64,000 nucleotides of DNA from PWVB01 sp034676805. Its GTDB lineage: Bacteria; Chloroflexota; Anaerolineae; B4-G1; SLSP01. How positions within the stretch are numbered: position 1 is the first letter of the stretch; each line of letters starts with the position of its first letter. Under the pieces are notes generated by a model. It worked only from the letters and a program-made list of their open reading frames with translations. It was not told where the DNA came from and did not search any database. The stretch spans positions 62,001 to 126,000 of the forward strand of contig JAXDDO010000003.1 in NCBI GenBank assembly GCA_034676805.1, written 5' to 3'. Shown piece after piece: positions 42,939 to 52,644 of this stretch. The translations under genes were made by a program, and so were the position numbers.

Positions 42939-43063
42939 AGCTCCATAGTTGCGTGAGGCTTTGCCGACACCGTGATCGTCTCAGTTCGCGCAACGTAGAG
43001 GGTTGGCATAAGCAGCCCACACAACAGGGCAGAGTGAGTGTTCTGCATCATCTGGAGGACCCT

Positions 43064-43498
43064 ATGAGCCGTGACGAGGAAATTGCTGAGATCATCCAAA
43101 AGGTCCCTCTCTTCGCCAATCTGGGGCGTCGGCAACTGAACACCTTGGGGAAGCTCTTTGTCGAGCGCAAGTGCGCCCCTGGTGAAGTCATCGTCCCGCA
43201 GGGAAGGGATGGCTATGGCTTCTTCGTAGTCGCTTCGGGTGCAGCCCAGGCTGTTCGTGAGCGTGGCGACGGCACAAGCGTCGTAGTCAATACATTCGGG
43301 CCGGGCGATTTCTTTGGCGAGTTAGCGCTGTTGGACAACGGCCCTCGGACGGCCTCCGTGATCGCCACCGAAGCCACCCACTGCCTGATACTCCCTCGCG
43401 AGGGCTTCCTGGGTGCGCTGAGGCGGGACGGCGACATAGCGGTTGAGATTCTGATCGAGTTGGTCCGCCGCTTCCGCACGGCGCTAGACGCCAACTAG
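43064..43498 (+). CDS. Cyclic nucleotide-binding domain protein (copy B)
   Basis: 144-residue single cNMP-binding domain, paralogous to copy A across its length. The cassette GPGDFFGELALLDNGPRTASV keeps Glu and Arg. GGAGG precedes the ATG at 43064. It is followed after about 110 bases by the class III cyclase-like giant on the same strand, so sensor and possible messenger source are neighbours. Without an output domain it may act by binding another protein. Confidence 0.9.
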   Translation: MSRDEEIAEIIQKVPLFANLGRRQLNTLGKLFVERKCAPGEVIVPQGRDGYGFFVVASGAAQAVRERGDGTSVVVNTFGPGDFFGELALLDNGPRTASVIATEATHCLILPREGFLGALRRDGDIAVEILIELVRRFRTALDAN

Positions 43499-43609
43499 GC
43501 ACCGGAGGCTCGGCGCATAACAGCGAGGTAACTGGCGCCGGCGTTGCGCCTGAAGGCATCCCGGGCCGAGGAGTGAGCGACCCACTGCTCGCGCGCCGAG
43601 CCAGCGAGA

Positions 43610-46600
43610 ATGAACCCAATGAACTGCCCGAAATGCGGCTTCCGCAACCGCGAGGATGCCCAGTACTGCGGGATGTGCGGCAACCGGCTGACCCGCACCT
43701 GTGTCAGCTGTGGCTTTGCCGTTCCGGCTGACTACCATTTCTGCATTCGCTGCGGCTCGCGGCTCGCGCCAGGCGAGCACGTCGTGGCCGAAGCCGTTAC
43801 CCCTGCCCCGGCACTCACCCGAGCTCCCACTGACTCCGAAAACCTGCCCGTCGAGCCACAGCAGCTTGAGGGAGAGCGTCGCGTAGCGACCATCATCTTG
43901 GCGGATGTGCGCGGATCCACCGACCTCCTCCAGACAGTAGGCACAGAGGCGTGGGTTGAGATGATGAACCACGTCTTCCAGTTGCTCGAGGCCGAAATCT
44001 ACCGCTTTGATGGGAAGGTCGATCAGTTCCGGGGCGATGGTCTGGTTGCGTTCTTCGGCACGACGGTGGCACACGAGGACGATCCCGAACGAGGGGTACT
44101 TGCCGCGATGGCAATGCAGCGAGCACTGAAGCCGTACGCCGCCCAGTTGGCGCAGCGCGAGGGGATAGACCTCTCGTTGCGTGTGGGCGTCAACACCGGC
44201 GAGGTTATTGTCACCAGCGTCGGCAACGACCGAACCTACAGCGAGAACACGGCGATGGGCGAAGCCATTGCGCTTGCCGCACGTATGGAGCAGGCCGCGG
44301 AAGCAGGCACCGTTCTCGTAAGCGAGAACACGTATCGACTTGTGGAGCAGCAGTTTGATTGGCTTCCCTTGGGCGAGATCACCGTCAAGGGAATCAGCCA
44401 GCCGATCAACGTCTACCGACCGCTCAACTCGCGGATGTCACTGGAGCGCACACCCGACTTTGAGGTGACCAGCCCCCTCATCGGTCGTGACCGGGAACTG
44501 CAAACGCTCATTGAGTGCATTGAGGATCTGCGCGAAGGCCGCGGCGGCATCGTCATGCTGACCGGGGAACGCGGCGTCGGGAAGTCCTTGCTGCTTGAGG
44601 AAGCCCGGCGACAGATCGCCAGGCAGGAGGCCCTACGAGCCGGGATCCATGACACAGAGCCTGCCGCCGCCGAACGCGAAGTCGCGTCCGACGATGGCGT
44701 CGTCCGCCAGCCCCGGCCCCGAGTCCGCGAGTTGCGAGGCCGCGCTCGCTCGTACGATCAGTCGCAGCCCTATGCGATGTGGCACGACCTGATGCGCCAC
44801 TGGCTTGGCATTGGTAAGGATGAGTCCAGGGAAAGCACCCGGGATCGGCTGCGCCAACACACCGAGGCTCTTTGGGGCGAGGCGGTCGCCGAGTACTATC
44901 CCGATCTCGCAAACTTCCTGGGGCTGCCGCTGGAGCCCGCGCACGCGGAGCAGATCCAGCACCTTGACGCCGATACGCAGCGGCAGCGTCTTTTTCTGGC
45001 GGTTCGGCGGTGGGTAGAGGGACTCGCCCAGACCGGTCCACTACTCATCACGCTGAACGATATGCATTGGGCCGACGCTACGTCGCTGGAGTTGCTGAAG
45101 TATTGCCTACCCCTGTGCGACTACCTGGACCTGTTGTGGGTGCTGGTGTTCAGACCTGAGCGTCGTTCGACGGTATGGGAGTTCCGGCACTACGTCGAGA
45201 CCGAGTACCCACACCGGCTGGTACAGTTGAACATACGACCAATGGACAGCGCCCAAAGCGCAGCCCTCATCGATCAGATGGTTGGGCCAGATGTACTGCC
45301 GGAGGAGACCAAGACACTCGTTATCCAGAAAGCCGAGGGGAATCCGTTCTTCACTCAGGAGCTGGTGCGGTCGCTCATCGCGAATGGCGTGCTTGCCCGC
45401 GAGGAGAGCACCGATGCAGAGGGCCACATCGTAAAGCGTTGGCGCGCCACACAGGCAGTCACGACGCTCAGCCTGCCCGACAGCTTGCAGGGCCTCCTGA
45501 TGGCCCGCATCGACCGGCTTGCACCCGACGAGCAAGAGGTACTTCAGCGCGCCGCCGTCATCGGCTCTGTCTTCTGGTCCGAAGTGCTGCGGGCAATCTC
45601 TCCAGATCTCCCGGATCTGCGGGAGGTGTTGACAGCTTTGCAGCGCGCACAACTCATCTCCGAGCGGGGCCGGGTACCCGACCTGGGCATCGAGTACGTC
45701 TTCCAGTCCAAACTAATCCGCGACGCAGCCTACGAGAGTCTGTTGAGCCCCCAGCGCATCGCCTACCATCTGCGGATTGCCGAGTATCTGGAGAGGCAAG
45801 CCCAGGCCGACCCGTCCGCTCAACATCAGGGGCTCTACTGTGGGGCATTGGCGTACCACTTCCAACAGGCCCGGCGCCCCGCCAGGGAGCTGCACTATAC
45901 ACTCAAGAACGCCGACCGGGCCAAGCATATGTATGCGAACACAGATGCGTGCCAGCACTTCACTCACGCACTGCAGCTCATCGACCAACTCAGCGCCGAG
46001 GCCTCCGACCCGGTGCTGCTGCACGATCTCAAGATTCAACGGTTCCAGGTGCTCCTTGGCCGTCACCAGGTCTACTTCCTGATGGCCGCGTTCGAGGAGA
46101 TGCGTGCCGATGCAGGTGCGCTGCTGTCCCTGGGGCGCGAACTGGCCATCGATGATCCTACCTACCTCATCGATGCCCTGCTCCACCAGCCTGGTGTCGG
46201 GGATTACCAATCCCGGATCGAGATCGAGCAAGGTATCGCGCTGGCTGAGGAGGCGCTGGAGCTGTCGCAACAGGTTGGCGACCGCCGCCGCGAGCTGGAG
46301 AGCTTGGTGGCAATTATCAACCAACGGCTCGCGCTCAGCGATCCAACATGGCAAGAGCTGGCCGAGAAAGCGCTCGAGTCTGCACGCCAGGCTCGGGACC
46401 GGTACTTCGAAGCCCGACTGCTGGTCGGTATGGGTGGCATCTATGCCTTCGGCGATCAGCCAGAACGCAGCATGGAGTATCTCGAGGCAGCCGCCGCCTT
46501 GGCGATGAGCGAAGGACTCGAGGACAGGGTCACCCAGATGGCTCTACTCAACTTGCTCGGCCTCGAGTACGAGCGCAGCGGTGACTACTATCGGCTGCTA

Positions 46601-47479
46601 ACTGAGTACCAACAGGAGCGCCTTCACGCCAGCCGCGAGACTGGTCACCGCCCCATGGAGAGCCAGGCGCTACAGGCGGTGGGACGCATCACCGGCATCT
46701 ACCTGGGCGACCACGCAGCGGCGCTCAACGCCCTCAATGAGTGCCGGCACATCCTATCGGGCACGCGCGACGAGGTCTACCCGCTATTCCACATCGCCCA
46801 GATCCAGATTGCCCAAGCAGACCACGAGGGCGCCGGGCAAGCCCTGAGCGAGATCCAGACGATTGGAGAACCGGTGCAGGACCGCGCCCAGGCGAGCCTG
46901 AAGCTCGTGCACGCAGCGCTCCTCAACGCAAAGGCAGCGCGCGCAGCAGCACGTGGCGATTCGAGCGCCGTCACCGCAGCGCTGGAGGGGAGCCTGGATC
47001 TGATACGAGAGATCGTCGCGCTGGCCGAGAGCAGCCCATTGGTATCGCAGCAGTATGAGATGGCAGCGCTCACCACTGCAGTCGTTGCCTATCTGGGTCT
47101 GGCGCAGACCGATCCGGATGCCCACGCGCAGCAGGGCTACCTCGCTCAGGCGCTAGAGGCCGCCGAGCGCGCACACGGCATCTACCAACGCTTCGGCTTT
47201 GCTCAGATCGTTGAGTGTGTCAGCGAAGAGGTCATGTTCCGCTACAGCCAGGCCCTGGCTGCCAACCAGCAGCAGGATCTCGCGGGGCGCTATCTCCGCC
47301 GCGCCTATGATGAGATGATGCGCAAGCACGCACTCATCCCGATGGATAGCCATTTCCGGCGCACCTACCTGGAGCAAGTTCCACTCCACCGGGAGATCAG
47401 AGCAGCCTACGCTACGCGTGTGGGCTCGATTCTGACGGAAGCGCCGCCGGTATGGCATCAGGCAGAACAGGCCGCATGA
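43610..47479 (+). CDS. Zinc ribbon / class III cyclase / AAA ATPase / TPR protein
   Basis: 1289-residue signalling protein. Double zinc ribbon (Cys6, 9, 20, 23 and 31, 34, 45, 48). Class III adenylyl/guanylyl cyclase domain about 90-270 with both metal aspartates (Asp99 in ILADVRGSTD, Asp143 in RGDG). The region that should read VNLAAR is AIALAAR (219-225): the arginine (225) is kept but the transition-state asparagine is Ala221. An AAA-type ATPase starts with Walker A TGERGVGKS (318-326) and is followed by a long TPR-like C terminus. This build occurs in STAND-like regulators. Cyclase activity is doubtful; the ATPase and repeats suggest a switch. Start could also be ATG 43619. Confidence 0.85.
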   Translation: MNPMNCPKCGFRNREDAQYCGMCGNRLTRTCVSCGFAVPADYHFCIRCGSRLAPGEHVVAEAVTPAPALTRAPTDSENLPVEPQQLEGERRVATIILADVRGSTDLLQTVGTEAWVEMMNHVFQLLEAEIYRFDGKVDQFRGDGLVAFFGTTVAHEDDPERGVLAAMAMQRALKPYAAQLAQREGIDLSLRVGVNTGEVIVTSVGNDRTYSENTAMGEAIALAARMEQAAEAGTVLVSENTYRLVEQQFDWLPLGEITVKGISQPINVYRPLNSRMSLERTPDFEVTSPLIGRDRELQTLIECIEDLREGRGGIVMLTGERGVGKSLLLEEARRQIARQEALRAGIHDTEPAAAEREVASDDGVVRQPRPRVRELRGRARSYDQSQPYAMWHDLMRHWLGIGKDESRESTRDRLRQHTEALWGEAVAEYYPDLANFLGLPLEPAHAEQIQHLDADTQRQRLFLAVRRWVEGLAQTGPLLITLNDMHWADATSLELLKYCLPLCDYLDLLWVLVFRPERRSTVWEFRHYVETEYPHRLVQLNIRPMDSAQSAALIDQMVGPDVLPEETKTLVIQKAEGNPFFTQELVRSLIANGVLAREESTDAEGHIVKRWRATQAVTTLSLPDSLQGLLMARIDRLAPDEQEVLQRAAVIGSVFWSEVLRAISPDLPDLREVLTALQRAQLISERGRVPDLGIEYVFQSKLIRDAAYESLLSPQRIAYHLRIAEYLERQAQADPSAQHQGLYCGALAYHFQQARRPARELHYTLKNADRAKHMYANTDACQHFTHALQLIDQLSAEASDPVLLHDLKIQRFQVLLGRHQVYFLMAAFEEMRADAGALLSLGRELAIDDPTYLIDALLHQPGVGDYQSRIEIEQGIALAEEALELSQQVGDRRRELESLVAIINQRLALSDPTWQELAEKALESARQARDRYFEARLLVGMGGIYAFGDQPERSMEYLEAAAALAMSEGLEDRVTQMALLNLLGLEYERSGDYYRLLTEYQQERLHASRETGHRPMESQALQAVGRITGIYLGDHAAALNALNECRHILSGTRDEVYPLFHIAQIQIAQADHEGAGQALSEIQTIGEPVQDRAQASLKLVHAALLNAKAARAAARGDSSAVTAALEGSLDLIREIVALAESSPLVSQQYEMAALTTAVVAYLGLAQTDPDAHAQQGYLAQALEAAERAHGIYQRFGFAQIVECVSEEVMFRYSQALAANQQQDLAGRYLRRAYDEMMRKHALIPMDSHFRRTYLEQVPLHREIRAAYATRVGSILTEAPPVWHQAEQAA

Positions 47480-47516
47480 ACCTGCGGGCCGCATGAACCT
47501 GCGGGCCGCATGAACC
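47470..47516. repeat. 17-bp tandem repeat over a stop codon
   Basis: Two identical 17-bp units (GGCCGCATGAACCTGCG at 47470-47486 and 47487-47503) and a partial third (47504-47516). The stop codon of the cyclase-like gene (TGA, 47477-47479) lies in the first unit. No known function. Confidence 0.9.
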
Positions 47517-47540
47517 CACAGGGCCAGAGGATTCATAGAG

Positions 47541-47570
47541 AGCGGCGCGCCAACAGTGTGGCGCGCCGCT
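47541..47570. terminator. Hairpin between the cyclase-like gene and ppdK
   Basis: 11-bp stem AGCGGCGCGCC (47541-47551) and GGCGCGCCGCT (47560-47570), 8-nt loop, between convergent stops at 47479 and 47596. No clear T tract. Confidence 0.6.
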
Positions 47571-47595
47571 TGCTATGGGGTCAAAGCCGTATTTG

Positions 47596-50388
47596 TTACC
47601 GATTCACGATCGCAGACTGCGCAGCAGCAAGGCGCGCAATGGGAACGCGGTACGGCGAGCAGCTCACGTAGTCGAGCCCGACCCGATGACAGAAGTCGAT
47701 GGACTTCGGATCGCCGCCATGCTCACCGCAGATCCCGACCTCTAGACCTGGATTCGCAGCCCGGCCTTCTTCGACACACATCTTCACCAGACGTCCCACG
47801 CCCACCTCATCCAGAACCTGGAAGGGGTTCTCCGGGAGGATACCGCGCTCGACGTACTGGAGAAGGAACTTGCCCTCGGCATCGTCACGGCTGTAGCCAT
47901 AGGCCATCTGCGTCAAGTCGTTGGTCCCGAAAGAGAAGAACTGCGCATACTCGGCGATCTCGCCCGCTGTGAGCGCCGCGCGGGGCACCTCGATCATCGT
48001 GCCGAAGATCGCCGGTACCTCGATCCCCTCCTCAGCCATCACGTCTTTCGCCACGGCCTCCAGCTTCTCGCGCTCCAGCTTCAGCTCCGCCACCACGCCA
48101 ACGAGCGGGATCATGACCTCAGGGTGCACGCTAATGCCACGCTTGGCGCATCTACAAGCCGCTTGGAAGTATGCGCGTGTCTGCATCTCGGTGAGACCCT
48201 TGTACATGATGCCGGCGCGGCAACCGCGCAGTCCCATCATGGGGTTGACTTCCCACATGCCCTCGACGATGTGAAGCATCTTCTCCTTCTCGTCGAGCTC
48301 TGCCCGCAGCCGATCGAGTTCGTCGAAATCGCTCACGTCTGTGAGGATCTTGAGCTTCAGCCTGTAGACGTCATCCGTGAGCTCCTCACGGTTGGGCAGG
48401 AACTCGTGCATCGGCGGGTCGATCAGGCGCATGATCACGGGCTTGCCGTCCATAGCCTCGAAGATGCCCTCAAAGTCCTGCTCCTGGAAGGGCAGCATGT
48501 CGTCGAGCGCCTGCTGGCGGTCATCGTCGTTGTCAGCGATGATCATCCGGACGACAGCGTCGCGAGCGCGTTCATCGAAGAACATATGCTCGGTACGGCA
48601 CAGGCCGATGCCCTCGGCACCAAACGCGACGGCTCGTTGAGCATCCTTGGGATAGTCAGCATTCGTGCGGACGCCAAGCGTGCGCACCTCGTCGGCCCAG
48701 CTCAGCAGCGTGATCAGATCCTTCTGATCCTCATACCGGCTCTCCGTGAGCGGCACGCTACCGACGAAGACCTCACCGGTGTAACCATCGATCGAGATGA
48801 CATCGCCTTCGTGCACAACCGTGCCATCGGGTGTGGTGAACTGCCGGCGGTTGGCGTCAACGGAGATCTCACCGCAACCCGCAACACACGGGAGGTTGTT
48901 GCCGCGCGCCACCACGGCGGCGTGAGACGTAGCGCCACCTTTCTGGGTCAGGACGCCCTTGGAGGCCAGCATGCCAGGAACGTCATCGGGCGAAGTCTCC
49001 GGACGAACCAGGATGACGTTCTCGCCTTGTGTCGCCATCTCCGTAGCACGCGCAGCGGCAAAGACAGCCTTGCCGACGGCGGCCCCGGGCGAAGCGTTCA
49101 GACCACGCGCGATGCGCTGCTTACGCGCCGTCGGGTCGAAGGCAGGGCGCAGAAGCTGCTCGACGTGCTCGGGCTCCACACGCAGAAGCGCCTCCTCTTT
49201 GTCGATGACCCCCTCGCGGGCCAGGTCCACTGCGATCCTGACATGAGCCGCAGCAGTACGCTTGCCCGTTCGCGTCTGGAGCATCCAGAGCTTGCCGCGC
49301 TCAATCGTGAACTCCAGATCCTGCATATCTTTGTAGTAGCGTTCCAGCATGTGAGCGATGTCGACGAACTGCTGGTACGTATCAGGCATGATCTCTTCCA
49401 GACTCGGGTAGCGCTTAGCGCGTACGTCCTCAGAGATGCCCTGGCGGGCAGCCCACTCGCGCGCGCCCTTCAGGCTAACCTGTTGCGGAGTGCGGATACC
49501 AGCGACAACGTCCTCTCCCTGAGCGTTAACAAGGAACTCACCGTAGAGGTACTCGTGCTCACCCGTGCTCGGGCTCCGGCTGAAAGCCACACCGGTCGCT
49601 GAGTCATTGCCCATGTTGCCAAACACCATCGTACACACGTTTGCCGCGGTGCCCCAATGGTGCGGGATGCCCTCGTGCTCGCGATAAGCGATAGCGCGCT
49701 CGCCATTCCATGACCGGAAGACCGCGATAGTGGCCAAGCGCAGCTGGTCATATGGATCGGTAGGGAAATCCTCACCGAACCGGTTCCTGTACATTTCCTT
49801 GTAGGCGTCAACCAGCCACTTCAGACCGTCGAGCGACACCTCCGTGTCCAACTCGACGCCCTCTTTCTGCTTCAGTCCGTCGAGTTTGTCCTCGAAGTGC
49901 TCGCGGTCATAGTCCATAACGATATCAGAGAACATCGTGATAAACCGGCGATACGCATCATAGGAGAACCACTCGTTCCCGGTCAGCTTCTCCAGCGCCG
50001 CCCGTGTCTCATCGTTCAATCCAAGGTTCAGAACCGTATCCATCATACCCGGCATCGACGATCGCGAACCGGATCGCACCGAGACTAGCAGGGGGTTCTC
50101 GGGATCACCGAAAGCTTTACCCGTCTGCGCCTCGATGTCCTTCATTGCTTCGAGCGTCTGCTCCCACATACCCTCTGGGAAATCGCCCGTTTCCATGAAG
50201 GCCACGCAAGCCTCTGTGGTGATCGTGAAACTGGGGGGAACCGGTGCGCCCGCCGCCGTCATGTCCACAAGCCCGGCCCCCTTACCGCCGAACAACTCCT
50301 TCATCTCGGCGAGGGATGGCTCGCGACCCAGAAGCTCACCGTAGGCCTGCTTGCCATTACGAGCTAAATAAACCCACTTCTTTGCCAT
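47596..50388 (-). CDS. ppdK: Pyruvate, phosphate dikinase
   Basis: 930-residue PPDK, full length. N-terminal ATP-grasp domain (ELFGGKGAGL, VRSGSRSSMPGMMDT). Phosphohistidine domain with His489 in KGGATSHAAVVARG, and C-terminal TIM barrel binding PEP (CRTEHMFFDERA, GTNDLTQMAYGYSRDD). It interconverts pyruvate, ATP and phosphate with PEP, AMP and PPi. Direction is not determined by sequence; in heterotrophs it can work for gluconeogenesis or PPi-saving glycolysis. An own promoter (-10 TATACT on the minus strand at 50428-50433) lies upstream. Confidence 0.97.
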   Translation of the reverse strand: MAKKWVYLARNGKQAYGELLGREPSLAEMKELFGGKGAGLVDMTAAGAPVPPSFTITTEACVAFMETGDFPEGMWEQTLEAMKDIEAQTGKAFGDPENPLLVSVRSGSRSSMPGMMDTVLNLGLNDETRAALEKLTGNEWFSYDAYRRFITMFSDIVMDYDREHFEDKLDGLKQKEGVELDTEVSLDGLKWLVDAYKEMYRNRFGEDFPTDPYDQLRLATIAVFRSWNGERAIAYREHEGIPHHWGTAANVCTMVFGNMGNDSATGVAFSRSPSTGEHEYLYGEFLVNAQGEDVVAGIRTPQQVSLKGAREWAARQGISEDVRAKRYPSLEEIMPDTYQQFVDIAHMLERYYKDMQDLEFTIERGKLWMLQTRTGKRTAAAHVRIAVDLAREGVIDKEEALLRVEPEHVEQLLRPAFDPTARKQRIARGLNASPGAAVGKAVFAAARATEMATQGENVILVRPETSPDDVPGMLASKGVLTQKGGATSHAAVVARGNNLPCVAGCGEISVDANRRQFTTPDGTVVHEGDVISIDGYTGEVFVGSVPLTESRYEDQKDLITLLSWADEVRTLGVRTNADYPKDAQRAVAFGAEGIGLCRTEHMFFDERARDAVVRMIIADNDDDRQQALDDMLPFQEQDFEGIFEAMDGKPVIMRLIDPPMHEFLPNREELTDDVYRLKLKILTDVSDFDELDRLRAELDEKEKMLHIVEGMWEVNPMMGLRGCRAGIMYKGLTEMQTRAYFQAACRCAKRGISVHPEVMIPLVGVVAELKLEREKLEAVAKDVMAEEGIEVPAIFGTMIEVPRAALTAGEIAEYAQFFSFGTNDLTQMAYGYSRDDAEGKFLLQYVERGILPENPFQVLDEVGVGRLVKMCVEEGRAANPGLEVGICGEHGGDPKSIDFCHRVGLDYVSCSPYRVPIARLAAAQSAIVNR

Positions 50389-50427
50389 TCTTGCCCTCCG
50401 AACACTTAGTAGAGTTACACCTGGTCA

Positions 50428-50455
50428 AGTATACTGTAAAGCAATCAGGACGCAA
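50428..50455 (-). promoter_or_regulatory. Probable ppdK promoter
   Basis: TATACT (complement of 50428-50433) with TTGCGT (complement of 50450-50455) 16 bases upstream. The -35 is weak. Transcription would begin about 30 bases before the ATG at 50388. Confidence 0.5.
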
Positions 50456-50493
50456 GATCGTGAGCGCGCTATGCCCACTGCGCCCGGCACAGA

Positions 50494-50519
50494 ACACCGG
50501 CACTGCGGAGTGCCGGTGT
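50494..50519 (-). terminator. Hairpin after the solute-binding protein gene
   Basis: 11-bp stem ACACCGGCACT (50494-50504) and AGTGCCGGTGT (50509-50519) with a 4-nt GCGG loop, 34 bases after the stop of the leftward solute-binding gene. No T tract. Confidence 0.6.
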
Positions 50520-50553
50520 CAACAACAATAACTGCCACGAGTACGCCTCTGCA

Positions 50554-52239
50554 TCATTGGGTTGCGCCTTGTAGCTGGCTGGCGACCACTCGCCGCTGCA
50601 AAACATACCAGTCAGTCAGCGTCAGGAAGCGATCTGCGGGCCTCATCAGCGGGCCTATCTGGCCTCCATTGACCCGCACATCGACAGCATAGGTGTAGAC
50701 GGGTACGTACAGCGGCAAAGCCGGCAGTTCCTCCATGAAGAGCTGCTGAAACTCGCGATAGAGCGTTCTCCGCTCCTCGCGGCTCACCGCAATCCGCGCC
50801 TGCTCGACAACCTCACTGACGCGGCGATTCTGGAAACCCGCATAGTTCTGTCCCTGACCGGGCAGTGATTGCGTCTCGTGCCAAAATGGATATGGATCCG
50901 GATCACCGGGGATCATCAGCCGGGCTAACGCCGCTTGATAGGTCCGCGATTCGAGGACCCCGCTAAGCGCCAACGCCGGCACAGCCTCGACCGTCACAGA
51001 TATCCCTAACCCTTGCCATTGCTGTGCCACAGCCCGTGCCACAGCCAGTTCCTGCGCATCGTTCGCAGCCACTAGCGTGAACGCCAACGGCGCGCCCTGC
51101 GCATCTCGGAGCGTGTCGGTGGTCGCCTGGCGGCTCCAGCCGGCCTCCGCCAACAGCGTCAGTGCGCGCTCCTGATCATAAGAATAGGTGGGCACACCCT
51201 CGAGAGAATAGGCCCACGTTCCCGGAAGCAAGGGCGTCTCAGGCAGCACCGCCTGTCCCATCAACACGGCATCCGCCAAAGCTTGTCTGTCGAGACCGGC
51301 GTACAGCGCCTGGCGAATCCGTGCGTCACCGAAGGGCAAGGTATCAGTGATCAACTCATTGAGATAGATCATCGCCATCTCTGACGTTGGCGCCGAGAAC
51401 AACCGCAGATCGGGCTCCGCAAACGCCTCCGGCATGAGATCGATTGGGATGCGTGCCACACCCTCCACAATTCCATCCTGATACGCTTCAAACGCCGCCC
51501 TGGGTGTTGGGTAGAAACGCAAGACGATGTTCTCGATATAGGAGCTCCGACCGTAGTACCTGGGGAATCGCTTCAGCGTAACCGACGCAATGTGCCCATC
51601 GCCTAGGTCCATCTCCACAAATCGGAACGGGCCTGTGCCGATCGGCTCACGACTGAAGTCGGAGAGAGCGAGTTCAGCCGCGCTCACCCCTTCGAAGCGG
51701 TGCCTGGGGAGAATGCCGATCGTGGTGTAGTCAAGGAATGGCGCGTATGGCTCTCGTAGCACAAAGCGGACCGTGTAATCATCGACGGCCGTCACGTCGA
51801 CAGATCGCCACAGCGCACCGATATCGGCAGGCCCTGGATAATCAGGGTCCTGGAGCAGCTCGGTGGTGAAGATAACGTCTTTCGCCGAGAACGGAAAGCC
51901 ATCGTGCCACACCACATTACGGTTCAGCCGGAAGGTGTAGGTGATGCCCTCCCCGTCCGTCTCCCATGTGGCCGCTAGGTCTGGCTCGATCTCCCCACGC
52001 ATGTTGAGCTGGGTCAGTCCAGTGAAGATGAGCTCGACAACGTCACCATCGGCATCATTGTAGAAGCTCAGGAGCGGGTTCAGCGACTGGGGATATCCCC
52101 CTACGCTCTCGACATAGGTTCCACCTGGCGCAGGGCGAAACTCAGTAGTGTATGTTGTGGCCATGTAGGCCAGGACAGTCGCCGCCACCAGGAAGCCGAT
52201 CCCCACCAGGATCACTTGCCAACCAATACGACGGAACAT
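50554..52239 (-). CDS. Membrane-anchored peptide/opine-type solute-binding protein
   Basis: 561-residue SBP_bac_5-family binding protein. An N-terminal hydrophobic helix (about 8-27) without a cysteine lipobox anchors or exports it. Family segments: NPLLSFYNDADGDVVELIFTGL, VVWHDGFPFSAKDVIFT, and SRQATTDTLRDAQGAPLAFT. It binds oligopeptides or similar ligands for an ABC importer. No permease or ATPase genes lie beside it; the neighbour is secG. It may use a distant transporter or act as a receptor. Confidence 0.88.
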   Translation of the reverse strand: MFRRIGWQVILVGIGFLVAATVLAYMATTYTTEFRPAPGGTYVESVGGYPQSLNPLLSFYNDADGDVVELIFTGLTQLNMRGEIEPDLAATWETDGEGITYTFRLNRNVVWHDGFPFSAKDVIFTTELLQDPDYPGPADIGALWRSVDVTAVDDYTVRFVLREPYAPFLDYTTIGILPRHRFEGVSAAELALSDFSREPIGTGPFRFVEMDLGDGHIASVTLKRFPRYYGRSSYIENIVLRFYPTPRAAFEAYQDGIVEGVARIPIDLMPEAFAEPDLRLFSAPTSEMAMIYLNELITDTLPFGDARIRQALYAGLDRQALADAVLMGQAVLPETPLLPGTWAYSLEGVPTYSYDQERALTLLAEAGWSRQATTDTLRDAQGAPLAFTLVAANDAQELAVARAVAQQWQGLGISVTVEAVPALALSGVLESRTYQAALARLMIPGDPDPYPFWHETQSLPGQGQNYAGFQNRRVSEVVEQARIAVSREERRTLYREFQQLFMEELPALPLYVPVYTYAVDVRVNGGQIGPLMRPADRFLTLTDWYVLQRRVVASQLQGATQ

Positions 52240-52352
52240 AGATGCTTTTTCCAGGAGGTTCCTTGGCCACTCGGTCCAACAAAAAGGACGCAGCGGAGGT
52301 CGGATCGCTACCCGACACTCAGCGCTCGTCCCCTTACGACCGAATCGACAGG

Positions 52353-52577
52353 CTACCCTACCAAGAGGACGTTGACGATGGCGACCAGGAAGAAGAGAAC
52401 AGCCGTGACAACCGTGATACGGAAGAGGAGCAGCTCGGGCCCGCGGCGCCGACGGATCAGGCTCGTCTGCGATCCGCCAAACACGCCACCCATACCACTG
52501 CTGCGCACCTCGAACAGCACCAGGACAACCAGCGCAACGCTAAGGATGATCTGTACGACATTGAGATAGGTCTGCAT
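52353..52577 (-). CDS. secG: SecG preprotein translocase subunit
   Basis: 74-residue protein with two hydrophobic helices and the SecG signature between them (RSSGMGGVFGGSQT). It assists SecYE translocation. The ATG at 52577 has GGGAGA close upstream; longer starts at 52724 are in the antisense of the phosphorylase gene. A minus-strand promoter (TTGTCA-16-TATAAT) lies in 52609-52636. Confidence 0.92.
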   Translation of the reverse strand: MQTYLNVVQIILSVALVVLVLFEVRSSGMGGVFGGSQTSLIRRRRGPELLLFRITVVTAVLFFLVAIVNVLLVG

Positions 52578-52608
52578 TCTCCCTGTTCCTCCAAACCCAA
52601 GTACGAGG

Positions 52609-52636
52609 ATTATAACACGCTGCCGCTGGATGACAA
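52609..52636 (-). promoter_or_regulatory. Promoter of secG
   Basis: On the minus strand TTGTCA (complement of 52631-52636), 16-base spacer, TATAAT (complement of 52609-52614). Five of six and six of six matches to consensus. Confidence 0.75.
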
Positions 52637-52644
52637 AGAGGGCC

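Noticed and set aside
48124..49602. Long open frame (492 codons) on the plus strand inside ppdK
   Set aside because: It is antisense to a fully conserved PPDK and its protein shows no domain; GC-rich coding DNA often leaves such frames open.
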